NCBI RefSeq assembly: GCF_030209755.1
Contig: NZ_JARVRH010000025.1
Span: 41,347 to 105,346, forward strand
Source of the DNA: Arthrobacter sp. efr-133-TYG-118
Lineage (GTDB): Bacteria > Actinomycetota > Actinomycetes > Actinomycetales > Micrococcaceae
DNA: 64,000 nt
Direction of reading: 5' to 3'
Of the stretch, positions 17,612 through 26,679 are shown piece by piece. The notes beneath the pieces were generated by a model, which had not been told where the DNA came from, searched no databases, and worked only from the letters and a program-made list of their open reading frames with translations. Made by a program: the position numbers and the translations under genes. Each line of letters starts with the position of its first letter. Within the stretch, counting starts at the first letter, position 1.

Positions 17612-18628
17612 ATGCAGTTGAGCGTACAAACCGCCGGTTCCCCGACGACGTCTTTGGTTCTGGGACCGGGCGCTCCGGTGATGGTTTTCGACGTCGGCGG
17701 AACCGACCTCAAATACTGCGTCGTGGATTCCACCGGGCGCTTCGCGCACCAGGGAACCACGCCAACGGCCATAGGTTCGCCGGGGGAGTTCCTGGACCAA
17801 CTGTCCGACCTCGTCGCCACCTACCGAGCTGAGCCCCCGGAGCAACGGCCTCAGGCAATCGCCGTCAACGCGCCGGGGATTGTGGATGCAAGCACGGGCG
17901 TCGTGGTCTCCGCCGTGAATCTAGGCTGGAGCGACTTCCCGCTCTCCTCCGCGTTGGAAGCGCGGGTCGGACTTCCTGTGGTGCTCGGCAACGACGTGCA
18001 GATGGCAGGTTTGGCAGAGCATCGACTGGGGGCCGCGAAGGGGCTGCGGAACGCCCTGGTGTTGGTCATCGGCACCGGGATCGCCAGTGCAGTCATCTTG
18101 GACGGCGAGGTGTACGACGGCGACGGGTACGCCGGAGAAATCGGCCATGCCCGCATGGAGCCACTCACGAGCACAACGGCCATCCTGTGCACTTGCGGCG
18201 CGTCAGGATGCCTCCAGACGGTGTCCTCGGCGTACGCCATCGCGCGCAACTATTCAGCCGTGTCCGGCGCGCCCGTGGTTGGTGCGAAGGAAGTGATGGA
18301 GGCCGCGGCCGCGGGTGACCCGGCCGCCGTCGGGGTCCTGAACCAGGCATATGACGGGCTCGCCCTGGCGATCGCGCAGAGCGTCGCACTTCTGGCACCG
18401 CAAGCCGTTATCTTCGGAGGCGGCCTGTCCAATGCCGGCGACGCCCTCCTTCTCCCGGTGGCGGGGCGGCTGGAGTCTATCCTGAGTTTCCACCGTAGGC
18501 CCCGGCTCCTGCCAGCGCGGTTCGGCTCTTCGGCGGGGCTTTTCGGCGGCGCAGTGCAGGCCCGTCAGCTACTCTGCAAAGAGCAGCCCAATGGCGGGCG
18601 GCAGACACCGAGCCCCTGGAGAGACTGA
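17612..18628 (+). CDS. ROK-family sugar kinase
   Basis: A 338-residue ROK protein without an N-terminal DNA-binding domain, so a kinase rather than a repressor. The phosphate-binding motif is FDVGGTDLKY (about residues 26-35). The ROK signature has GYAGEIGHARM, whose His binds zinc, and the zinc-binding CTCGASGC. Such enzymes phosphorylate glucose, N-acetylmannosamine, N-acetylglucosamine or related hexoses with ATP. The gene lies one base after the permease stop. It should phosphorylate the imported sugar or its hydrolysis product. Confidence 0.9.
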   Translation: MQLSVQTAGSPTTSLVLGPGAPVMVFDVGGTDLKYCVVDSTGRFAHQGTTPTAIGSPGEFLDQLSDLVATYRAEPPEQRPQAIAVNAPGIVDASTGVVVSAVNLGWSDFPLSSALEARVGLPVVLGNDVQMAGLAEHRLGAAKGLRNALVLVIGTGIASAVILDGEVYDGDGYAGEIGHARMEPLTSTTAILCTCGASGCLQTVSSAYAIARNYSAVSGAPVVGAKEVMEAAAAGDPAAVGVLNQAYDGLALAIAQSVALLAPQAVIFGGGLSNAGDALLLPVAGRLESILSFHRRPRLLPARFGSSAGLFGGAVQARQLLCKEQPNGGRQTPSPWRD

Positions 18629-18630
18629 CT

Positions 18631-19830
18631 TTGGGTTACAAGCCTTCCTACGCCAAAACCGTGAAAAGAACCGGTCCCCGCGACATCGCGCTGACCGAAT
18701 ACTCCTCCAGCATCCTGTCCATGATCGCCAGTGGCCGGGCGAACTCGCGGGCAGATCTTGCCCGCACCCTGAACCTTGCCCCGTCCACCATCACCATCAA
18801 GGTGAACGAGCTGATGGAAGCCGGACTCATCAGCGAGAGCGGTTCAGGTTCGGCGACCGGAGGCCGGAGGCCCACGCTCCTGGAGTTGGTCCCTGACGCG
18901 GGCTTCATCCTGGCGGCGGACTTGGGCGCCCATCATTTGTGGGTCGGCAGGCTCAACCTCTCCGGCAATCTGCTTGTCTCCGAAATCAGGACCATCGATA
19001 TCAACGATGGGCCCGAAGTGGTTTTGCCCCAGGCCGCGGCGATGATGCGTGCCCTGAGCGATCCGGCCGTCGACCCTCCGCTGCGGGGCGTGGGGATGTC
19101 CTTGCCCGGACCGGTCAACTTTGCCTTGGGTGCGCTCGACTCGCCATCCAGAATGCGCGGCTGGCACGAATTCAAAGTCCGGAACTGGCTTGCCGAGGAA
19201 TTCGGGACTTTGGCGGTTGTGGACAACGACGCCAACATGATGGCTTTGGGTGAGCACACGCTACGCCAGCGGGAATCACCCGATTCCAAGGTCCGGCAGA
19301 ACACCCTGTTTCTCAAAGCAGGGGCCGCGATTGGCTGCGGGCTCATCATTGACGGACAGGTCTACCGGGGTGCCACCGGCGCTGCCGGAGACATCGCCCA
19401 CGTTCAGATCCCGGCTGCGGGCGATGCGCCATGCTCTTGCGGCAACCGCGGCTGCTTGGAGACGGTCGCCAGCGGGTCCGCCATCATCCGCGACCTGGCT
19501 GCGGTCGGGATCGATGCAGCGGACGTCAACGACATCGTCCTGCAGGTCAACAACGGCGACCCGCACACCACAACGCGAGTCCGTACGGCCGGCCGGATAC
19601 TGGGGCAGACCCTCAGCATTGTTGTGAATTTCGTGAACCCGGATGTGGTGGTCCTGGGTGGCGGACTTTCGCAATTGGAGCCGTACGTCGCCGCTGTCCG
19701 TTCGCAGCTTTACGAAAGCTGCCATCCGCTTGCGACTAAGAACATCGTGATCGAAGCGTCGCTCGCCGGTTCGCAGGCAGGCCTTCTCGGCGCGGGACAG
19801 CTATGCCTGCGCACCGTGCTTGCGTCGTGA
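18631..19830 (+). CDS. ROK-family transcriptional regulator (NagC/XylR type)
   Basis: A 399-residue protein with an N-terminal winged HTH (SRADLARTLNLAPSTITIKVNEL, about residues 48-70) followed by a ROK sugar-binding domain. That domain has AADLGAHHLW in place of a kinase-like phosphate loop and the zinc motif CSCGNRGCLE. The start is a TTG with GGAGAG seven bases upstream, 2 bases after the kinase stop. It is probably the repressor of its own transport operon, relieved by the sugar or sugar phosphate. Confidence 0.92.
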   Translation: MGYKPSYAKTVKRTGPRDIALTEYSSSILSMIASGRANSRADLARTLNLAPSTITIKVNELMEAGLISESGSGSATGGRRPTLLELVPDAGFILAADLGAHHLWVGRLNLSGNLLVSEIRTIDINDGPEVVLPQAAAMMRALSDPAVDPPLRGVGMSLPGPVNFALGALDSPSRMRGWHEFKVRNWLAEEFGTLAVVDNDANMMALGEHTLRQRESPDSKVRQNTLFLKAGAAIGCGLIIDGQVYRGATGAAGDIAHVQIPAAGDAPCSCGNRGCLETVASGSAIIRDLAAVGIDAADVNDIVLQVNNGDPHTTTRVRTAGRILGQTLSIVVNFVNPDVVVLGGGLSQLEPYVAAVRSQLYESCHPLATKNIVIEASLAGSQAGLLGAGQLCLRTVLAS

Positions 19831-19857
19831 GCATTCGGCCCATCCAACGGGGGAACC

Positions 19858-20604
19858 ATGAAGATTGAAATATGCGTCCAGGACCTGGACGGTGTTCGCT
19901 GTGCCATCGAAGCCGGCGCGGACCGCGTCGAGCTCTGCTCAGCGCTTGAGGCCGGCGGCCTCACCCCGAGCGCCGGCCTCGTTGAGACCGCCGCGGAGCT
20001 CGCGCGCGACGCCGGTCGCCAGGATTTCGTCCACGTGCTCATTCGGCCGCGGCCGGGCGGCTTTGTCTATTCGCCGGGTGAAGTCGAGGTCATGCGGCGG
20101 GACGTCCGGCAGTTGCTTGCCCTCGGCGCCGACGGCGTCGTCGTCGGACTGCTGACCCCTTCAGGCGACGTCGACGCGGCCGGCGCCGAGGCGCTGATCG
20201 ATGCAGCGGATGGGACTTTCGTCACGTTCCACCGCGCGGTGGATGCGGCCCGGGATCCGCTCCGAGCAGTGGACGACGCCGCCCGGCTGGGTGCGCGGCG
20301 CATTCTCACCTCGGGCGCAGCCCGGGCCGCGGGCGACGGAATCGACATGCTCAAGCGCATGGTTGCGGGCCTCCCGGCCGAAGTTTCCGTCATGGCCGGC
20401 GGCGGCGTCACTGAAGAGGCCGTACCTGGGCTTTTGGCCACGGGAGTCCGTGCCATACACTTTTCGGGACGTAAGCTCATGGTCGATTCGGCCCCGTCCG
20501 GGCCAGGCGGCGGGGATGGCGTACGCTCGGTGACGCATCCGGCCACAGTGGAGCGGATGGTCAGGGCAATGCGCACCGCGGAAGCAATGACGCACGTGCG
20601 CTGA
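19858..20604 (+). CDS. cutC: CutC-family protein
   Basis: A 248-residue TIM-barrel protein with the family signatures VQDLDGVRCAIEAGADRVELC, GLTPSAGL, VLIRPRPGGFVYSP, and FHRAVDAARDP. The name reflects an old copper-homeostasis proposal; a direct enzymatic role in carbohydrate metabolism is plausible but unproven. It is last in the ABC/ROK operon, 27 bases after the regulator. This context argues against a dedicated copper function here. Confidence 0.92.
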   Translation: MKIEICVQDLDGVRCAIEAGADRVELCSALEAGGLTPSAGLVETAAELARDAGRQDFVHVLIRPRPGGFVYSPGEVEVMRRDVRQLLALGADGVVVGLLTPSGDVDAAGAEALIDAADGTFVTFHRAVDAARDPLRAVDDAARLGARRILTSGAARAAGDGIDMLKRMVAGLPAEVSVMAGGGVTEEAVPGLLATGVRAIHFSGRKLMVDSAPSGPGGGDGVRSVTHPATVERMVRAMRTAEAMTHVR

Positions 20605-20688
20605 TTTTGCCACATTGTGGGGAATAGCAGCCGCATGGTGTATGTTGCACATTCGCCAGCAAATACACAAGAGAAGAGATAACCCCAG

Positions 20689-20991
20689 GTGGCAACCGAT
20701 TACGACGAACTCCGCTCCGACGTCGCGGAATCCCAAAGCACGTCACTTCAGGCCCTGCAGTCTGCCAATGCTCCGGACGCTCGCAGCGTTGTACGGGAGC
20801 TGGACGAGGCCGATGCTTTTGAAGGCAACGAGGTACCAGGCGGCGAATTCGTGGCCGAGGAACTGATCATTGCGGTCGTTCCACAGAAGGAAGACGAGTT
20901 CACGTGCTACTCGTGTTTCCTCGTCCGTCACCGCTCCCAGATTGCCCGTGAAAAGAACGGCCACGCGTACTGCGTAGAGTGCGAAGGCTGA
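20689..20991 (+). CDS. DUF4193 family protein
   Basis: A 100-residue acidic actinobacterial protein of DUF4193. The N-terminus is MATDYDELRSD. The C-terminus has two C-x2-C pairs (CYSC and CVEC) separated by about 20 residues, probably a structural zinc site. The GTG start is preceded by GAGAAGAGA. Family members occur singly in many actinobacterial genomes; function unknown. Confidence 0.92.
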   Translation: MATDYDELRSDVAESQSTSLQALQSANAPDARSVVRELDEADAFEGNEVPGGEFVAEELIIAVVPQKEDEFTCYSCFLVRHRSQIAREKNGHAYCVECEG

Positions 20992-21044
20992 GCCTCTGAC
21001 GCCCAGCGCCGTCCGTCACAATCCCGTCCTCACAGTTGCGTTCC

Positions 21045-22550
21045 TCACAGGGGAGTCAAGCGCTTCTTCTTGGCGAGCTTTTCATAGCGGGCCCCGGAGT
21101 CCGCGGCTCGCTGCTCTTCGGCAGCGAGCAGGGGGCCATAAGGCGAGTTGTCCTCCACCGATCCGCCAGTATCGTTTGCGAGGCGGAGCAGCACCGAACG
21201 GCTTACGACGCTGTCCTGGTGCTCTCCTAGGATTTTCTGGATCTTTTGGGCGCGACGGGCCAACTTCGCAGCGGGTTTACCGTGGACGTCCCGCAGGGCC
21301 TCGGCCGCATGCCGCAGCCGTTTCGCATCTTTGCGGACTTGGTGCAATGCCGTGTCATGTTGTGCGCCAGCCTGCTGGGTCGCCGTCTTCTGGGACCGGC
21401 GCACCCGCTTGATCGCTTTCGCGGCGAGCTTGGCCGTGACGGGACGGGCCTTCTTCCTGGCGCGAGGTCTTGTAGGAGGCTCGTCGCGGAATTCCTCAAG
21501 CGCGTCCAGGAGCCGGAAATAGCGTTTCGTTCCCAAGGAGCGGAGCATCTCGCGGTACCCGGAGTTGAAAGCTGCCTCGAGTTCGTCATTGATCTTGGTG
21601 GCAGCTGAAGCGGGCACGACGCCATCGGGTTGGTCATTCAGCAGTTCCCCGATCCGGTCGCGCAGCACCTCTGCATCCCGGGCCTTGCCCAGCACCTTGG
21701 TCAGCCATTTCAGTTCGGCCTTGAGTTGATCCCCGGCCTCGGCGTCGAAGAGCTTGGCGTAGGCGGACAAAGTCGAGCGGAGCCTGCGGGCGGCTGAGCG
21801 CATGCCGTGAACGGCGTCGTCGGCGCCTTGCCGGACTCCGGAGTCCAGTGCCGTGATTTCAGCGATTTGCGCGGCAATGTAGGCAACCACTGCGTCTCCC
21901 GCAGAACCCTTCGGGCGGGCTCTTGGTGGTGTCGGCACTGCGGATGGCCAGGCGGTCCCGAACGCACGGGCCAGTTTTGAAGCATGTCCGGAAGGGGTTG
22001 CGCCGGCCCCTGACAGAACGCGCTCCGCACTCTCAAACAGAGCTTCATCGCCGTGGACCAGTTCGATTTCCCATTCCCGCCATCGCCGCTCCAATTGCAT
22101 TGGGTGCAAGGTCTCGGCCGTCACATGGTCATCCACGAAGTCGGCTAGGGTGACGTCCTCGCTTCCGTGCAGGCGATGCAAAGTGCGGCGGGTATGGATC
22201 CGGGCCACGGGCCTGAGCTCTTCGCCGCGGGTGAATACGAGGAGCCTCTCCGCCAGCTCCTCGGGAACGGTCTCAGGCTGCCCTAGCGGCGCATGGATTT
22301 CCACACGGGTGTCCCGGTCTGCCGGCAGCTTCAGATGCCAACCTGAATCGGTGCCGCCAGTGCGGCGCCGCAAGGTGATGCGGTGCTTGGCAAGGACGAG
22401 GCCGTCCGTGTCGAAGTAGACGGCCTCAAGTTGATGATCGGCAGGGTCAGCGACCTGTTCGACGCCGGTGATGTCCACGAACGCGGGGAGGGGGGTTTCC
22501 AAGTCAGCGTCGTACTTGCGTTCTGTTTCCACGGATTCCTGGGTCGACAT
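21045..22550 (-). CDS. CYTH and CHAD domain protein
   Basis: A 501-residue two-domain protein. The N-terminal CYTH domain (about residues 5-200) carries the family ExExK motif in ETERKY, with RRTGGTDSGWHLKLP and RVEIHAPLG. The C-terminal CHAD domain (about 215-490) is a helical, His/Lys/Arg-rich polyphosphate-binding module (MRSAARRLRSTLSAYAKLF, HQVRKDAKRLRHAAEALRD). CYTH enzymes hydrolyse or make triphosphate compounds. CYTH-CHAD fusions are associated with polyphosphate metabolism. Single gene on the minus strand. Confidence 0.94.
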   Translation of the reverse strand: MSTQESVETERKYDADLETPLPAFVDITGVEQVADPADHQLEAVYFDTDGLVLAKHRITLRRRTGGTDSGWHLKLPADRDTRVEIHAPLGQPETVPEELAERLLVFTRGEELRPVARIHTRRTLHRLHGSEDVTLADFVDDHVTAETLHPMQLERRWREWEIELVHGDEALFESAERVLSGAGATPSGHASKLARAFGTAWPSAVPTPPRARPKGSAGDAVVAYIAAQIAEITALDSGVRQGADDAVHGMRSAARRLRSTLSAYAKLFDAEAGDQLKAELKWLTKVLGKARDAEVLRDRIGELLNDQPDGVVPASAATKINDELEAAFNSGYREMLRSLGTKRYFRLLDALEEFRDEPPTRPRARKKARPVTAKLAAKAIKRVRRSQKTATQQAGAQHDTALHQVRKDAKRLRHAAEALRDVHGKPAAKLARRAQKIQKILGEHQDSVVSRSVLLRLANDTGGSVEDNSPYGPLLAAEEQRAADSGARYEKLAKKKRLTPL

Positions 22551-22685
22551 GTCGTTTCCCGTCCTTCTCGTATCTGGTCCGCACCTATAGGCATCCTCCC
22601 ACTAGGCCTGCTGCAGGGAAAGGCCGGCCCAGTGCATGTGCGGCGGGTCCCTTGCGGGCGCCGCGATCTGGGAAAGAATGTGGGC

Positions 22686-23179
22686 ATGACTTCGACGCCG
22701 AACCGTGGTCCGTTTGTTGATGACTTCACGGCGCCCATGGTGGGTGCCCGGACCGGCGTTGCAGAGCTCGTCCTTGTCAACGCGATGATTCCCAACCCAG
22801 GCGAGACCCCCGGTGCATGGTGGGACAACACAGGCTGGAAGGACGCGCGGAAGCGTGCTGCCGCGGCCGGTGGATACAGCGAAGAGTTCGATGTGAACGA
22901 GTACTTCCTGCATGACGTTCCACCAGAGGTTGCGTCAGAGGGGGAACCGTACCAGCGGCCCGAAGCAAACGCAGTCTTTGCGTCGAGGTGCGACTTCGTG
23001 GAGTGGCCGGCCGTGCCATCAGCGTACTTAGCGGTGAGGGTGACCGGTTCTTCCCGCTCGAGTTCCAGCGCAGAGTGGCGCGCGATCGCCTTGGGCTTGA
23101 GCCGGATGTCCTGCACGGCGGACATCTTCTTGGGCTGTCGAATCCGGCGGGGGTTGCCGACTACCTCTCAGGACGATGA
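22686..23179 (+). pseudogene. Alpha/beta hydrolase remnant (N-terminus missing, one frameshift)
   Basis: The reading frame opens inside an alpha/beta-fold hydrolase: FTAPMVGARTGVAELVLVNAM normally follows the nucleophile elbow, and the region with the catalytic serine is absent. The frame continues through AWWDNTGWKDARKRA and EEFDVNEYFLHDVPPEV to DFVEWPAVP. The expected continuation ISVLSGEGDRFFPLEFQRRVARD then appears in another frame, ending GGHLLGLSNPAGVADYL. An apparent one-base deletion near 23016-23017 explains the shift. Lacking both nucleophile and frame, it is a pseudogene. Family assignment rests on remembered family sequence. Confidence 0.8.
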
Positions 23180-23382
23180 GTTTTTGCACCGTCAGGCGTC
23201 CGATTCCCTAGACCGGAATCGGCCCAAGCCCTAAGATCACTCTGACGGCACCAGCCCTGCGCTGATCGATGTCCGTCGCGGTCTCACCCTCAGCGTGAGC
23301 GCCGGGTCCGTTCCGCGACTCCTGGGTCTTCGAACGGGCCCGGTCGGCCTCCGCTTGGACCACCTATCCAGAGGAGCCCTCC

Positions 23383-23634
23383 ATGAGCGAAGCCAACAAG
23401 GTACTCGTGCGGCGCCACTTCCAGGAAATCAGGAACCAGAGACAGCTGGACGTCTGCGACGAAATCATGGCCGACTCATATGTGGAACACGCTCAAGCCC
23501 CGTTCGGGACTACCGAGCCGGGCGCCGTCGTCGGCCCCCAGGCGATGCTCCAGTTGGGCGTCGTCAAGCAGCCTGGGCCACCCAAAATCGTGGCTGTATT
23601 CCGGCGCCTGGCAGGCCGCCGAAGCGGGAAATGA
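23383..23634 (+). pseudogene. SnoaL-like/ester cyclase remnant with internal deletion
   Basis: The 83-codon frame begins as a SnoaL-like polyketide/ester cyclase (MSEANKVLVRRHFQEIRNQ, DEIMADSYVEHA) but is far shorter than the usual 130-150 residues. After TEPGAVVGPQ the sequence jumps to AMLQLGVVKQPGPP, which resembles the C-terminus of such proteins. This looks like an in-frame loss of the middle of the domain, including most of the cavity-forming sheet. It may still be translated; the product is unlikely to be active. The deletion reading relies on family recall. Confidence 0.6.
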
Positions 23635-23745
23635 CAGTGGGACCGCGCCCGCAGTGCGATTGCAGCGATAGTTAGAGAGTAATTACTCGTAGATGGTGAC
23701 TGCGACCCGCCAACGGAGGATGCTTGATTGGTGGGAGGGAAAATC

Positions 23746-24045
23746 ATGACACGAGATGTGAGTCATTTCGAGCACCTATCGGCGTGGACCGAAAACGACA
23801 TGAAGCCAGCCGTCGGCAAGCTGTTGCGCGGCGAAGGTATGCCTTCCGAGCTGCAGGAAGACAGCCGTCCCTCGCCCTTGGATTTCCAGATCCCTGATGA
23901 ACTGGACCGCGCCCTGGAGTCGGCTTCACAAACGCTCAGTCTCACGCCCAGCGAGATCCTGCGCGAGGCCCTGTCCGAATGGCTCGGGAGCCACGGACAG
24001 CCAGCCACGGGCCACCATCCGTTCGGGAAGCACACCGCGCTGTAA
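23746..24045 (+). CDS. Small ribbon-helix-helix-like protein
   Basis: A 99-residue protein. The central segment has LDFQIPDELDRALESASQTL followed by LTPSEILREALSEWLG. That is a beta strand and two helices, in the manner of CopG/ribbon-helix-helix DNA-binding proteins. GGGAGGG is six bases before the ATG. The N-terminal 45 residues are not recognised. No toxin-like gene is adjacent, so an antitoxin role is not supported. It sits between decayed genes, in a region of recent loss. Confidence 0.55.
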   Translation: MTRDVSHFEHLSAWTENDMKPAVGKLLRGEGMPSELQEDSRPSPLDFQIPDELDRALESASQTLSLTPSEILREALSEWLGSHGQPATGHHPFGKHTAL

Positions 24046-24080
24046 AACGTGCGCCGGCTGCGGGGCGCGGAGCTGCAGCC

Positions 24081-24330
24081 CTACTGGCGGCTGCCCTGAG
24101 CAGCGTCTCCGTGTCGTGCCGAGTGGAACGGCGAGGCCGCAAGGAATAACGAGGCTGCCGCGAGGTCGGTTCCCACGAGCACGGGCTTCCGTGGCCGTCT
24201 GTCGACAAGGGCACGTGCGACTCAGTGCCAAGGTGGTGATGTAGGTTCCAAAACCCGACACGGTGTAGGCCGACCAGAAAGCCAGGTAGCCGGGAATCCG
24301 GAAAACGTCCCGCGGGTTCGGACCATCCAT
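24081..24330 (-). pseudogene. MFS transporter remnant with large internal deletion
   Basis: The frame begins like an MFS_3-type transporter: FRIPGYLAFWSAYTVSGFG and TYITTLAL form the first membrane helix. Directly after this, in a shifted frame, come ALVDRRPRKPVLVGTDLAAAS and LFLAA, which normally lie in the loop and helix after TM2. A stop follows within 20 codons. So the second helix and almost all of the transporter are missing, with a frameshift at the junction. Clear pseudogene. Confidence 0.75.
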
Positions 24331-24450
24331 GGGGTTCGGAGTCCGTTCAGGGGCAGGCTAAAGCCGACAAAGCGGACGTCCCGGCCGGCGCCGGCCTCCC
24401 GAGGGCTGGGCATCCACGGCCAGCCCTCGGGTATGGAATGCAAACTGCCT

Positions 24451-24792
24451 TTAGCCGCCGCAGTACTTGCTGTAATTGGTGCCCGCGTTCTGGTAATCGT
24501 TCTTCATGGCATTGAGCTTCGCGGTATCAGGGTTGTCCTTCGAGGACTCGTCCAGGTAGTCCACAAGCGTCTTCAGGGTGGGCTTCAGCTCATCCGAGGA
24601 CACGGCTTCGATCGGGCGGAGCTGGTTGGCTACGCGGATGGTTCCCGTTTTGTCCGTGGTGTTCGTGGGGTTCGAGATGACGGTCTTGACCCGGCTGCAG
24701 GTGTCCGCGGTGCTCAGCTGCTGCGATGCGGAGCAGGCTGAAGCGGAGAGGAGGAGCCCGGCCGCGAGCAGGGTTGTGGTGATTTTCTTCAT
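24451..24792 (-). CDS. Small putative lipoprotein
   Basis: A 113-residue secreted protein with signal peptide MKKITTTLLAAGLLLSASAC; the lipobox cysteine is Cys20. The mature part is small, acidic and helical, with two further cysteines (DTC near the start and KYCGG at the end) that may form a disulfide. GAGGGAA precedes the ATG. No family recognised. It is probably monocistronic; the next gene on the strand ends 175 bases downstream. Confidence 0.75.
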   Translation of the reverse strand: MKKITTTLLAAGLLLSASACSASQQLSTADTCSRVKTVISNPTNTTDKTGTIRVANQLRPIEAVSSDELKPTLKTLVDYLDESSKDNPDTAKLNAMKNDYQNAGTNYSKYCGG

Positions 24793-24966
24793 GGTTCCCT
24801 CAGTAGTTGCTGACGTTTGATTGTAAGCAGACGGGGCGTGGCGCCCAATGCGGGCTTAGCCAGCGGAACGATCCATTTCGTACAGCCCGGGGGTCAGATG
24901 AGTACAAGGGAGGGGCCCCTCGGCCGTCCGGCCGAGGCGCCCATCCAGTGTTTGAAGCGCGCTGGA

Positions 24967-26679
24967 TCAGCGCTGGGGGAGGGTTTTGGTCCCCTCGATC
25001 TGCACGGCCTGCAGCTTGTTCGGATCCAAGCCAAGGGTCTTCAGGATGGTCGGCGCAATCTGCGTCGTCTCGACAGCGGTGGTTACGGTCCGGGCGTGTT
25101 CGTCGTTGGCGCCGGAGATCACGAGCGGCACATCGCGGTCGTCTGCGCTGGCTCCGCCGTGTTCGGCGATCTTGGCCTTGCCGCCGGTGTAAACCACGCC
25201 GGTCTGGGCGATGCCCAGGATGTCCGGGTAGCGTGCATCGCTGGTTTGGGTGCCGAAGTAGTTTGCAACTTCGCTGCCCGCGTAGACCTTGCTCAACCCC
25301 GAGGTTGTCACGGTCTTGGCAGCTCCGTTGATGTCGTTACCGGCGGCAGAGTGCGCTGCCAGGTAGTCCTTGGCGAACTGCGCTGCCGACTGCGAGTGGT
25401 CCGAAAGCCACAGCTGCATGATGTCGTCGTCGGTAGAGAACGCGACGAGGTCTGCGGAGCCCGGGTGTGCGGACTTCCACGCCGCGTTCAGGCCGTCGAT
25501 GATTGCGCTGTCAGGGACCCTCGTCAGCGTCGAAGAGTCCATCGGTGACTGACCGTGCTTGGCAGAAAGGATCACTGTTGTGTCCTTGGCATGGCCGGAA
25601 GGGGCCAGTGCGGACTCGAACTTCCCCACGGAAGCGTTGACGAAGTCCAGGGCTTTGCTCAAGAGCGGACCGGGAACGGTGCCGCCCTGAAGGTAACCGC
25701 CGGTGAGGCCGTCCGACGTCGGGAGCTTCTGTGCCGTCGAGACGGCCTGGAAGTTCATCCCGAAGATGCCCGGCACTTCGGCCGTCCTGGTACCTGAGTG
25801 GTCCTTGCCGTCGATTTCGTTCAGCACGGCCTGGACCTTGTAGCCGTCGTACTGCTGGGTCGCGGCGTTGTCCTGCGTCCAGTCGCCGGTGAACGGAGCG
25901 GCGGCCTTGCTGTTGATTTCCGGGGTGAACAGGTCATCCAGGCCCTTGCCTGAAGGGCCGTTCAGGATTTCGTAGGCCGGGTGCTTGTCCGACCACGCCG
26001 TGGTCAGGCCAGCGCTCTTGGCGACTTCGAAGACCGTGTTTACCTTCAAATACTGGTGCGGATAGACCGGCTTGCAGGTGGCCGGGTCAACCGGGAGGGC
26101 GGCCGGGTCAAGGAGCGTGCCGGGCTGTCCCGTCATGTTCAGGAGGCTTGCCGGAAGACCAGGCAAGCCTTGGCCGGCGTCGAGCGCGTTCTGGTTCTTG
26201 TCTGCGGCTTCAGTGAATGCCACTTCGGCGCCGGGCGCAGTGTTCTTGCAGTCCGTTGTGCCCGCGGGAAGCAGTGCCCGGTTGAAGGTGTCGTCGTAGT
26301 AGACGCCTGTGGTCCCGGGATTGCCGCCGGTCAGCTGGCCGACCATGCCCGGGAAGGAATCCGAAGGCACCGGAGTCTGGGCGTGCGTGTAGCTGGTGCC
26401 GTGGTTGACCAGCGCCGCGAGGGCCGACGTCGGGTGGTTCTTCACGTACAAGTCCAGATCCTTCTGGTGGAGGCCGTCCACCGAAAGCAGCAGGACATGC
26501 TTGGAGGTTTCACCCTGACCGCCCTGGTCCTTGTTGCTGTCTGATCCCTGCTGGCCATGGACGTCCTGGCCGCCGCGTGAAACGTCGTCGGCCACCGCCG
26601 GAGCCACCGCGGATCCGGCCATGAGCACGGCCCCCAGGACCGCTGCCATGGCAAGCCCGTTTTTCTTGGCTGTCTTCAT
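24967..26679 (-). CDS. Secreted alkaline-phosphatase-superfamily protein (nucleotide pyrophosphatase/phosphodiesterase-like)
   Basis: About 570 residues with a Sec signal peptide (residues 1-31, cleaved after AVA). The alkaline-phosphatase-fold metal site appears in LLLSVDGLHQKDL, with the likely nucleophile serine in TPVPSDSFPGM and further ligands in WSDKHPAYE and SAKHGQSPMD. A late PLVISGAND segment follows. The family cleaves phosphodiester or phosphomonoester bonds outside the cell. The start ATG lies about 10 bases after AAGGGTC. Substrate unknown; phosphate scavenging is a reasonable guess. Confidence 0.85.
   Translation of the reverse strand: MKTAKKNGLAMAAVLGAVLMAGSAVAPAVADDVSRGGQDVHGQQGSDSNKDQGGQGETSKHVLLLSVDGLHQKDLDLYVKNHPTSALAALVNHGTSYTHAQTPVPSDSFPGMVGQLTGGNPGTTGVYYDDTFNRALLPAGTTDCKNTAPGAEVAFTEAADKNQNALDAGQGLPGLPASLLNMTGQPGTLLDPAALPVDPATCKPVYPHQYLKVNTVFEVAKSAGLTTAWSDKHPAYEILNGPSGKGLDDLFTPEINSKAAAPFTGDWTQDNAATQQYDGYKVQAVLNEIDGKDHSGTRTAEVPGIFGMNFQAVSTAQKLPTSDGLTGGYLQGGTVPGPLLSKALDFVNASVGKFESALAPSGHAKDTTVILSAKHGQSPMDSSTLTRVPDSAIIDGLNAAWKSAHPGSADLVAFSTDDDIMQLWLSDHSQSAAQFAKDYLAAHSAAGNDINGAAKTVTTSGLSKVYAGSEVANYFGTQTSDARYPDILGIAQTGVVYTGGKAKIAEHGGASADDRDVPLVISGANDEHARTVTTAVETTQIAPTILKTLGLDPNKLQAVQIEGTKTLPQR

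Noticed and set aside
23746..24045. Toxin-antitoxin module
   Set aside because: No toxin-like frame on either side; neighbours are pseudogene remnants of a cyclase and a transporter.
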